Assembly (NCBI GenBank): GCA_029876055.1
Contig: CM056877.1
Span: 744,001-808,000 of the forward strand
Length of the DNA stretch: 64,000 bases
Source of the DNA: Madurella fahalii
Lineage: Eukaryota; Ascomycota; Sordariomycetes; Sordariales
Direction: 5' to 3'
The translations under genes and the position numbers were made by a program. Numbering within the stretch: the stretch's first letter is position 1; each line of letters opens with the position of its first letter. Shown piece by piece: positions 44,801-54,887 of this stretch. A model generated the notes under the pieces. It made no database searches, was not told the DNA's origin, and saw only the letters and a program-made list of their open reading frames with translations.

Positions 44801-47800
44801 CTTGCTCAGCTTCTTCTTTTTCGCGCTGTTCTTCTTGACCGTTAGAGCTGCCAGCTCTTCCTCCTCCCTCGCCGCGTCGGCCTCCTCAGTCTCTGCCTTC
44901 TGCCGTTCCTCCTCTTCCCGCTGCAGCCGCTCCTCTTCATCCCGCTTGGCCTGCTCTTCGGCCTCTTGGTCTCTCCGCTCCTCTTCCTCCTTTTCGGCCT
45001 TCTCCTTCTCGATCTTTTCGAGTTCCGTCTTGCTCAATTTCGGCTCCTTGTCCTTCTTCTTTGAGCTGCCAGCCCATCCCCACCCCCAGATGTCGTCGTC
45101 GTCCTTCTCGTCCTTGGTCTCCTCAACTGCGTCAGGCTGCCCCTTCTCCTCTGGGATCTCCGATGGCGCGTTTTTGCCCTTTTTCTTTGTCGCTGCCAGA
45201 CCCCATTTGTTGCCCGCGGCTGCTTCCTCGATCGTGTCCTCTCTACCTTTCTTTGCCTTGTCCTGGCCTGCGTCCCATGAATTGAGGAAGTCGTCATTCT
45301 CTATCGAATCACCCTTGGCCGTCGATTCCTCCGTTTTGTCCAGGTCGATGAGATCCTTGCCCTTCTTGTTCTTTTTCCCAGCACCCCAGGTATCCCAGGC
45401 GTCACCACTCTCTTCAATTGGGGGTTGGTCTGACTGCAAGGCATCGTCCGCCTTGCTGTCATCAAGAAGACCTCCCTTCTTTTTCTTCTTGTCCTTCTTG
45501 GAGGTGCTAGAAGAGCCCCAGAAATCATCTTGCTTTGGCTCAGGTTCGGGCGCTACTGGTGGGTCTGCTTCCACAATCTTGCCTTTACCCTTTTTCTTCT
45601 TCTCCTTCTTGGACATACCGAAATCCCAGGAATCATCTTCCTCCTTTTTTTCAGGAACCGGCTCGGGTTCTTTTTCGGGCTCGGGCTCGGGCTCGAGCTC
45701 GGTGCCTTTCTTGCCCTTCTTCTTCTTGTCTTTTTTGGAGCTGTTGACGCCCCAGATATCCTCGTCCTTCTTTTCCGGCTCTGGCTCGGGCTTGGGCTCC
45801 GGTTCGGGTTCCGGTTCGGGCTCAGGTTCTTTAGGGGGTTCTGGATCCGGCTCTACCTTCCCCTTCTTCTTGTCTTTCTTCGTAAAACTGGTCATAAACC
45901 CCCAGAGATCATTGTCCTTCTTTGCCGGTTCAGGCTCAAGCTCAGGCTCGGGCTCTGGTTCGGGCTCTGGTTCGGGCTCAGCCTGAGGCTCGGGTTCGGG
46001 TTCGGGCTCTTTAGAGGGTTCTGGCTCCGGTTCGGTTTTCCCTTTCTTCTTCTTCTTGTCTTTCTTGGAAGCGGTGGAAAAGCCCCAGCTATCATCATTC
46101 CTCTGCTCCGGCGCCGGCTCTGGTTCGGGTTCCGGCTCTTTAGGAGGTTCGGGTTCGGGTTCGGGTGCGGGCTCGGATTCCACTTTTCCCTTCTTCTTCT
46201 TCTTCTCTTTCTTCGAAGTAGTAGCAGGGCCCCAGCTATCGTCAGCCTTTCGCGCGGGCTCTGGGGTCGGCTCCGGCTCCGGCTCCGGCTCCGGTTCCTT
46301 AGAAGGCTCTGGTTCGGGTTCAGGTACAGGTGCGGGTTCAGGCTCGGTCTTTCCTTTCTTCTTTTTCTTGTCCTTCTTGGTGGCCACCGCACCCCAGTTA
46401 AGATCGTCCGGCTTCTCTTCCGGCACGGCCTGAAACTCAGGTTCAGGGTCCTGTGTCTTTTCCACAACTGGCTCCGGTTCCTTTGGCAGATCGTCAGAAA
46501 TATCAGCCTTACCTTTCTTCTTCTTGCTCTTCTTTGTGGTAGCGGTCCAATCAAACAGGTCGTCCGCGGCGTTATTTTTGGCTAGCTCAGAGTCTGCAGC
46601 GGGCTCAGGTTCAGCGGGCTTCTCCCCAGGCTTTGGCTCTTCGGGGGCTGCGGCTGAGGCCCCTTTTATCTTCTTGTTCACGCCCCAGAAGCTCCAAGGA
46701 TCGCCTGCCGCTTCCGATTTCGACTCAGCTGGTTCGGCAGCCGCGTCCGCAGCCGGGGTAGGTTCGGGATCCACCTTAGTTACTGGCTCGGGGTCCGGAT
46801 CTAAGGCGCCGGCTTTCTTCTTCTTTTTCTTTTCCTTCTTAGACAGCGTGAAGCCAAAATCTGCATCCTGGTCCTTCTTGTCGTCCTCGGTGGTTTTCGT
46901 TTCTTGCCTTATTCCTTCTGTCTCACCAACGGCGCCGAACGAAAAGCCGCTGTTGTTGTTCTTGGACTTACCAGTGCTCCAAGGATTATCGTCAATCGTG
47001 TCCTCGGCCTTTGCCTTATCATCTGTAGAGCTCTTTGAACTGCCAAAGACCCAGGAGGAGCCGCCCGTAATCCAACTAGTGCCCCAACCGCTGAACGGAC
47101 TCGGTTTCCTGTCTTTAGTGCCAATGTCGGAAGTGGAATTTTCGTCCAATTTAATCTCGTCGAAACTAGCCCCACCTGATCCGGACCCGGCCGCAGACAG
47201 GCCAGCGTCGGTCGTCTTCTGCTCGTCTGGTGCGGGAGGGTCTGGGGCGGCCGGGGTAGCAGCGGCCGCAGCGGCGGCGGCGGCGGCGGCAGCTTTTGCC
47301 TTCTTCTTTTTTTTGTTGCTTGTGGTGTCGAGCCAGTCGTCCACAGCTTCCGTTTCGGTGGACTCCTTCTTATTCTCCCCTGTATCCGCCTCCTTTTCTT
47401 CTCCCTTCCCTATCCCATCGTCTTCCTTCTTAGGCCCCTCTTTCTTATCGTCGCCCCCATCGCCACCGTCCCCCCCAGTATTGTCGGCGTTTCCGTTTGG
47501 GGCGTTACCGCCGCTTCCGTCGCCATTGTTCACCTCGTCAGCGTCATCGGTAGGACCGTCCTTCCCTCCGCTACCGGCGTTGTTGCTATTGTTGTTTCCC
47601 TTGACTCCTTTCTTCTTCTTCTTCTGACCCGCCTGCCGAAATCCCTGCTCACTTGACAAGTCGACTCGGTGGTATGCACTCGGATCAGTAAGCAGGCCGT
47701 CCGTCCCATCTTTCGTACCGGGCCCGGACCCAGCAGGTACCCGGGCTACCGGAACGAGCTCTTTTGATTCCGCCCCGCGACTACGTGCATTGGCACCACT

Positions 47801-48301
47801 GTCCGTCGGGTCACGGACCTCGGTAGACAGCGATTCCAAGTCTTCGTCGAGAGACAACGCGCGAGCCCATCTTGGGGAGACGTCCGATAAGATAAGAGTC
47901 GTTTTATTTGCTCGAGAACCATGGGTTCCGGGTTGCGGTCCCTGCGACGAGGCCGTCAGTGTAAGTCGCGGGAAGTGCACACCAGGATCGTGCGTGGACT
48001 TCGACCAAGATAGCTTGGATTGCAGGGTCTTCCGTGATCCGAGTCTCGAAATTGTTCTTGTGCACGCACAACGGATTGAAGCACATGTCTCCTTAGAGAG
48101 AGAACCTTGAAGGGAAATGGGAAAGAGGGTTTGGGGCTTCTCTATCCTTACCTCCAGCTTGTGGCACAGCTCTGTCCACGTCCGCGCAATGAAGCTCAGC
48201 CGGGTTCTCAAGACAGCAGCATCCCACAATGTTCTACATCCCTGATCCCGTCTAGGATCTAACCATGTTTCGCGGACCGTGAGAACGTCGGTTGCAGCCA
48301 T
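41823..48301 (-). CDS. Giant low-complexity protein with acidic/Trp/poly-Lys repeats and an Arg/Glu coiled-coil tail
   Basis: Model on the minus strand: 48,301-48,152, 48,091-43,174, 43,117-43,041 and 42,968-41,823, about 2,096 residues. The two long frames join through a 56-bp intron (GTAAGA...CTAAC...CAATAG) into SADDDDDVFMVG, then a 72-bp intron. From about residue 200 on, roughly 17-20 units repeat: a Pro-Glu/Lys-Glu acidic stretch, a DD-x-W-G core, then SKKDKKKKKGK. Next come a long Glu/Arg/Lys coiled coil (about 1,000-1,130), poly-Pro tracts, Ser/Lys-rich linkers, a GIGAGIGLGL segment, and an Arg/Glu/Ala helix ending SSWWKRLTGGG. No enzyme domain is seen. The composition recalls disordered scaffold proteins such as those of fungal septa, but that is only an analogy. 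The first about 120 residues are uncertain: the only usable ATG is at 48,301, and another frame here looks more protein-like. Confidence 0.75.
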
Positions 48302-51300
48302 ACTGATAGTCGAAGGAATTGACGGTATGCCGGCCAGCAATTGTCACACACATGTGGTGCTGCGTCTGGCAGGCAAAGCCAGCGGACGCGATCGAGAAGG
48401 GCGATTGTGAGAGGGTGCGTCGAGTCGAGGCTGGTTGGGAGATGTGCCCGAGCACCACACACTGCCTGCCGTGCGTGCCGGTGCTCTATCGTGGGGTTGG
48501 ATGCTAGAGGAGTGGTAAGATTTCCAAATCCCGATCGCTCTCACCAGAGTTTCCCCTTTTCGAGAAAGCCGCTACTTCGTGCTGTAAGAAGATTCGTCGC
48601 CCAGAGCAAAGGGCTGTGTGAACCGGGGCCAATCGGTGGGCGGGACTTGGACGAGACAGACCGACAGCACAGGGGGATTGGCGTGCTGTCCGGGCTGAGC
48701 GTGTCGTGCCACCACACCCTTCGTTGAGTCTTGTTCGAATTGCCCTCTGGCTCCAATAGCTCGCGGGCAAGGGCGAAAAAAAAAAATTAAAAAAGAAGCA
48801 AAGACCAAGCCGTTGTGTGAGTGGCCGAGAGCCCAATCGTCAGAGAGGAGGCAGAGAAAGGCGGAGGTATCCCAACGAAGTATTCCTGCACGGCCGAGCG
48901 TACCCTGGCGTACTGTACCACAGCGCGGCACCTCCCTGCCGGGCTCCTGCAAGCACAACGGGGCGGCAGCAATGCAGGGATGCCGATGATCAGTGCTACC
49001 TGGACTCTTTTCCGCGTCCCGCGCCAGGCCTGTAATTGTGCGACAATAAAGACGGAATCAAATGCAAAGCACCTCTTGACTCGAGGGAGTCTCCTCATCC
49101 GACAATCTCAACCACCGGCAATGACATGCGGGGTAATTACCACTTTACTTTGCACACCTGCCATGAAGAAGATTATGGCGGATGGCTGGGGCCGAGCCGC
49201 TGTCATTGGCGGGTGTAAGGGACAGGGCGTTCGGATACAGTTAGCGCGTTTGAAGCCATCCCACTCCGGATGACAAGGCCCATTGCCCCAACTCTAACCA
49301 GTCCAAGTCCACCCGAGTCTCAGTTCCCGCTTTCTCGGGCGCAAGACTCGGTTAACTCATAAAGTTTTTCAGTTCCTCGGACGACGTGAAGGTATAATAC
49401 GATTCATCTTCATCATGGGTGAGGTGAGCAGAACATGGACGTCCGCGATGCATAGATAAGTAAATCACCTCCGCTTATTGTACATGAGAAACGCGACGTT
49501 ACCCCAGTGTGTCCTCGTGCACCTTGCTCCTTGTCTTGTGACCGGCTGCCTTTCAACATCCTTGGAGAAATACTACGAGAGGTTATGGCGGCTAGTCTGT
49601 GAAGAAGGGGGGGATGGAGTGGCCATCATAGTATGGCTAATCATACCCCTCATTCTCCGTAGGTGCTCGGTCATTGCTGTGGGGCACTTCGCGCCGGTTT
49701 TTATCCCTCTCCGGGTGATCAATTCAGATTGTAAGCGGACTTTCGCCCCGCGTGCCTGGGACAGACATTGGGCTCTGTCCCGGGCCGTCTATCGAGGTCC
49801 GTCAGACGTTTGTTATCCTTATTTACTGAGGGGCCCACTGCCACGAATGGAAGCCACCAACATTGACATGCAGCGCGATCTCGCGCAGGACGCTGGAGGC
49901 GCGACGGCTTTAGCGAATCATTTTTGACGCATCTCACACAGCCGGTACCACTCCGCCGTAGACTGGGCAGCCATGCGCCTCTAGCAAGGTGCCCGCGACC
50001 TTTAGGAGCCACCTTGGTGGGTAATTATGTGGCTGTCAACGTGATAGCTGTGGGGTTTTTGGCCCTGGAGCGACAAGGGCCTCGACGGGCATTTCGTCAT
50101 CTGAACCGCGGGGCTGCAAAGGCGGACGATCCTCTACCGTTAGCTGGTGCAAACAGAGCCCATTGAACCGCCAAGTTTGTTTTCGAGTGGTTTCCGCATG
50201 CTGAACAGTTCCACACTCGAGGTCTGTCCGAGGGGCGGAAAGGCGTGTGTATCTTTCCCAACGTATCCTGCAAGGTGGGACCACCCGTCGCGACGTGCAT
50301 CGGGCCTGGGGTCGCCAGGACCAATGTTCTGTCCAATGGTGAGATCCAGTGTCGTGGTAGCTGTCGAGGGACTTGTGGGTTCTTGAAGCGAGGGGCTGCT
50401 ACCTCAGCAAAGCCCGATGCAGCCACCCATGCAGCATGGGGCGGTCGCGCCCGAATCGGGGGCTGGGAATGGTCTCCTAGTTGCATGCTTGCTCACCGCC
50501 GGATATCTAGCCCTTCAACTGGCCAACAGCATCCGAGAAAGTGGAATTCGGACGCCCGAAATTTTCTCTTTGGCACGTCGTTGGCTGCCCAATTCGCGTC
50601 TTTGTTGGCATTGGATCTTACCGCTGCAGCCTCGCTGCAGTCTCCGATGCCAGTGAAGTTCCATGAACCTTACCCTCTTCCGAGGCTGGGTGTTCCCATG
50701 CCAACCAGCAATCCAGCGCATGCCTACTTACATGACACGTGGACCGAACATCACGGACGGCTTGGTCTCTTCACTGAAGTGAGATAAGGCGCAAGGCTAC
50801 TATGCCATCATTCCCATTGTCCACATCTCGCTTTGACAGCATCGACGATTTAAGCGGTGCCGTAAAGGGTAGATCCACCTCACTGCTGGAAAAAGTGAGC
50901 GGAACTTTGGAGAAGGGGGCCGGACAATTAAGAATCGCAGCTTGTTTCAGGCGGCTCCATGTGTCTCCGACATATTGATGTTGATTAGATGCAGTGTGTT
51001 TTGTCTGAGAACCCACGCGCGCGATGCCACCCTGGCGATTCGAGGGTCATGCAAGCTCAACAACCCGCGAATGCGCATGTATGGCACTACCTGCAGGCCG
51101 GGTCGCCATTGTCTTCTCTTCTCCGGTAAACCATTGGGAACTGTAATCCGACCGCGCGATTCAAAATTCGAAGCCCTCGATCAAGATATGATGACGTGAG
51201 ATCATTACCGCCCATTCTGGGACTGACTACTGCAGCTCTCTGCGGCGTAGAAGGCTTGAGACAAACACGAGGTACTAAGGGACCGCTGTTGCGACTGAAA

Positions 51301-51529
51301 GTGTACATAACCGAACCAGCGGCTCTTCGCATCTCGCAGCGTGGCGTCTTCTTTGACTACTGTGAATTTATTCGCCTATCAGCCGCACAGATAAAGAAGA
51401 AGATACCCATTCGCAAAACGTCAGTTGATCCCTGCCAACTTCTTTACGGACCACACAGAATATTTACTCGTTCAGGAAGAGAACGATTACCACGCGCCAG
51501 AACGTTTGCTGCGGGATTGCGCTGTCCCA
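48302..51529. other. 3.2-kb gene-poor region
   Basis: Several frames of 100-180 codons exist but none has a credible start or domain. An A-rich run lies at 48,778-48,792. Promoter elements of the giant gene presumably lie at the left end. Confidence 0.45.
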
Positions 51530-52123
51530 ATGGCGCCGCCGCAGCCTTTCACCGTCATCACTCGAGTGCCGATCCCGGCGGTTCTCTCCCCGGCGACCGT
51601 CCTCGCAGCCCTGCAAACCTATGAAGCCCTCATCACCCCCAACCCTTACCTCGACCGATTCGAGCGACGGCCCGTCACGGCCGAGGAGGTGGTAAACGAC
51701 CCGTTCTTCCTTGACAACGGCCACAAGCTGCAGGCCTTTGTCGTCTATGACCGTGTGCCCATCATCCCGGGTGTCGGTGCCTGGGCCTCGAAGGAAGTAG
51801 CCATCCCCTGCATCTTCCAAAGCTTCGAGCGCGGCGCGCGATGTCGGGGCCACGCCCAGGGAGGTGTCACGGTGCGAAGCAGTTATGAAGTGCGGCGGCG
51901 CGGGGAGATTAAGGAGGGTCCCGAGTTAGCGGCCGGCCCCGGGGACGGAGACTATGAGCTAGTCGACATCTCGAGCATCGAGTGCGGTGCCTTCGTGAAG
52001 CCGTTTGTCAAGCTGCGGTTTGAGAGCGGACACCAAGAGATTCTCCGCCGCCTTATCGACAACCTTATGCAGTCAGCAGGGTCAGGTAATGGCGTCGCAT
52101 ATGTTGGGAACACCGGCATATAG
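51530..52123 (+). CDS. DUF7053-like (START/SRPBCC-type fold) protein
   Basis: Single exon from the ATG at 51,530, 197 residues. The frame is open back to a TTG at 51,425, but no ATG lies there; an upstream exon cannot be excluded. The N-terminal strand FTVITRVPIPAVLSPATVLAALQTYEALITPNP, then FVVYDRVPIIPGVGAWASKEV, IPCIFQSFERGARCRGHAQGGVTVRSSYEV and the C-terminal helix KPFVKLRFESGHQEILRRLIDNL, match the layout of fungal DUF7053 proteins. These resemble lipid- or hydrophobic-ligand-binding SRPBCC folds. The biochemical role is unknown. It converges with the MDR oxidoreductase, 217 bp apart. Confidence 0.65.
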   Translation: MAPPQPFTVITRVPIPAVLSPATVLAALQTYEALITPNPYLDRFERRPVTAEEVVNDPFFLDNGHKLQAFVVYDRVPIIPGVGAWASKEVAIPCIFQSFERGARCRGHAQGGVTVRSSYEVRRRGEIKEGPELAAGPGDGDYELVDISSIECGAFVKPFVKLRFESGHQEILRRLIDNLMQSAGSGNGVAYVGNTGI

Positions 52124-52340
52124 GCCAGTAGGTGGACAGACCCGGGCTTGTTTCGCGTGCTCCGCTTCTGAGATACCCATCAATTTGTAAGACGTTGTAC
52201 GATTACCAGGAAGCCAGGCCCCGCGGATGACGACGTGTGGAACTTTGTTCGACGGAGGGCAGATTCTCTATCCAGTATTATCGCCGTCCCCACCATTGCC
52301 ATCACCACCACCAGCACCGCTACCACCACCAAAACCCCAA

Positions 52341-53626
52341 TCAAAGCGTATAAACCAACTTGGCCCCGCTCACCCGTTCCGCCTTCAACTCTCTCATCCC
52401 CACCAACGCCCCTTCCAAGCCCTTTCCACCACGATTCACCTCGGCTCTCACCGGCTTCACCTGCCCCGCCGCCAACAGCTCCCGACTCAACTCACCAAAC
52501 ATCTTCGCAAACTCAAAGTCCCCCGGCACAGCTGGCACCGCAAACCCAACATCAAACGCCTCCCCCAGCGCCGTGTACGCAAAGGTAAACCCGTTGTCCA
52601 CCCGCTCATTCACCTCCTTGACCACCTCGTCCTCCACCCCAAACAGCGCGCGATACGAGCCGCCGCGGGCGCGGCTCAGACACCCGGCGCAGATGCGCGC
52701 CGAGTCGGGCGTGGCGATGCAGTCCCACGCCAGGGTTAGCGGCACGTCACCACCATTGCCGTCGCCATCGCCATCACCATCACCATCACCGCGGCTCCAG
52801 GCCCTGATATCGGCCACGACGGTGGGCGAGCGGTAGTCGAATGCCGCGTCGGCGCCGAGGGACTTGACGTACGCAAAGTTGGAAGGGGAGCAGATGGTGG
52901 CGACGCGGTAGCCCGACATCCTGGCGAATTGGATGCCGAGGAGGCCGGAGGCGGTGCTGCCGCCGTAGATTAGGATTTGAGGGGACTTGGGGGTCAGAGG
53001 GGGAGGGGAGGAGGATCCCGGGACTGGGAGGGCGAGTTTGAGAGCTTGGTAGAGGCCTTGGCCCTGTTTTGGTGGGGAAAAGGGGAGTGAAGGTGGTTAG
53101 TTTGTCTGTTTTGTTTTGTTTTGTTTGAGGTCGGGGTAAAGGGGCTTAAGGTATGGGAGGTGGGTTCCGGGGGGTTGGGGGGAGGGGGGGGGAGAAAAGA
53201 AACAAAGAGACTTACGACGGTAATTATGCCCACTCCCAGCGTCGCCGCCTGCTCGTCGCTCAGGTTATCGGGGATCTTGATCGCCACGTCCCCTTTGACC
53301 ATGATGAATTCGGCAAACGTCCCGTCCTCGTGCTGTGTTTGGTTCGACCCGTGAGCGGGGCCACAGATGCGGTCGCCCTTAGAGAACTGCTTGGTGACTT
53401 TGCTCCCGACCTGCTCGACGACGCCGGCATAGTCGCACCCGACGCGAGCTCCAACGTTCCCATCCATTGGCATGTCCACATGCTTCCAGTCGGTTGGGTT
53501 GACAGCCACGGCCGTCGTGCGGACGAGGATGTAATCGCCACGGAGCTTGGGCAGGGGCACGGTCTTGACCTCGGCCGTGCCGGGCTTGGTTATGACGACA
53601 GCTTTGATCTCGGATGGCAGGGCCAT
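52341..53626 (-). CDS. Zinc-free medium-chain dehydrogenase/reductase (trans-enoyl-reductase-like)
   Basis: Exons on the minus strand: 53,626-53,216 and 53,063-52,341, giving 377 residues; the intron is 152 bp. The GroES-like half shows AVAVNPTDWKHVD, GCDYAGVVEQVG and GDRICGPAHGSN. The Rossmann half has ILIYGGSTASGLLGIQFA and CSPSNFAYVKSLGADAAFDY. There is no GHE zinc site, placing it with quinone-oxidoreductase and LovC-type enoyl reductases that use NADPH. A GDGDGDGDGDG repeat from a GATGGC/GATGGT microsatellite (about 52,757-52,792) lies in the substrate-binding half. Family members work alone or with polyketide synthases; no synthase is nearby. The substrate is unknown. Confidence 0.88.
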
Positions 53627-54887
53627 AATGGTTGAGGTTATGGTGCTTTCTGCTGGCGGGAGGAAGTACGTGTATCAAGAAGGAGATGAGGAGCTCCTGA
53701 ACGATTATACTCAGGAGTGATAGCCGGGAAGGATGAATTCTAGGTGGTAGGTTGGTGGATATATATCGAGGCGAATTAGTAATGGAACTTCTCGCTACGT
53801 CGATAGGAGTACAGCCACGCCATCCTGCGGCCAGGTATCGTTAAGCACACAGTAGTGGCATTACGGAACCCTAATTGTTTTCTCGCTAACCTGTTTCCCC
53901 TTCCTGCACGGTACCGGCGCATGCCTCAGCACAGACGGTCCCGTCAAGGCCGTGGGTCTCGCGTATTCCATTCCACACTCCGATCCCAGCAGGACGTACC
54001 TAAACTGGTCACATTCGGGCAAGGAGAATCTTCGAGACCGAGGTGAGCTGGTGAATTAATAATATGCTCACATCGATATACGCAAACGTAGGGAACTTCA
54101 GTTCGGTTGTTGGGGTTGTGCTCAGCGGAGCGAGCGTATAGAAGAGCGGACCCGTGGGCTCGCTTCCCAGCCCGGGCAATACAGCCGGAAAGGCTACCTT
54201 AGGGTGCACGACTAGGACTGAGTAAATCTGCAAGGGTTCCGCGGTGCTGCCCTTCTGGATCCAACATGGAACGGGGCTTCTTGTGCAATCCTTTGCTTTC
54301 CGGGGATACACCGCCCGGAGTTAGGGGTTCCTCCGAAAACAAGACTACGCGAAGATGATATCTGAAGGAGTCGGAGATACCATGTTCACATGGCAAACTC
54401 TCTCATTCTGGTAGCAGCGGAGATCACGTTCCTCTCTAAATGCATCAGTAGAATAAACGACCCAATGTTGACTGGTATCTATAAGCGAGGACAATCCGGT
54501 CTAAGAAAACCAAAACCCTAGTATATAGCCCTCCGTGTTACCACCCTTTCCTTGACTGGCCAGTCGTCCATCACCTCTCATCTATTTCATCAGGGTTGGA
54601 CATATCCAATATGGAATCATCAACGTCATGAACAGCCTTGTGTAAACGATGCAGGGCATAGCCGGACTTAACGGGGGATGGAGGCCAAGCGAAACAAATA
54701 CAAGAAAAAAAAAAAAAACCAAAAAAACAAACCCAAAAACAGCGGCTATGGATCAGCCTTCGTTCCATTCAAAAAGGGGCAAATCCCTGCCTGACCGAGT
54801 GCGCCGGTATAACCAAATAGATTCCCTTACAGAGGCGCGTAGAGAATAGAGAAAGAGGCTTGAGAGAAAGAGGCCAAAGAAAAGAAC
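53627..54887. other. Spacer between MDR reductase and CRZ1
   Basis: No gene recognised. An A-rich low-complexity stretch lies at 54,701-54,740. The right end is probably the CRZ1 3' untranslated region. Confidence 0.5.

Noticed and set aside
44343..47627. Long plus-strand open frames (547, 351 and 367 codons) opposite the giant gene
   Set aside because: They are Ser/Phe/Leu-rich mirror images of the Lys/Glu/Pro repeats, begin or end without gene signals, and arise because codons such as AAG, GAG and CCC give few stops on the other strand.
52227..52836. Plus-strand frames over the MDR oxidoreductase 3' exon
   Set aside because: They are antisense shadows; the minus strand carries the conserved Rossmann motifs.
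51425..53626. A secondary-metabolite cluster around the enoyl-reductase-like gene
   Set aside because: No polyketide synthase, peptide synthetase or terpene enzyme is nearby; the only partner is a DUF7053-like protein.
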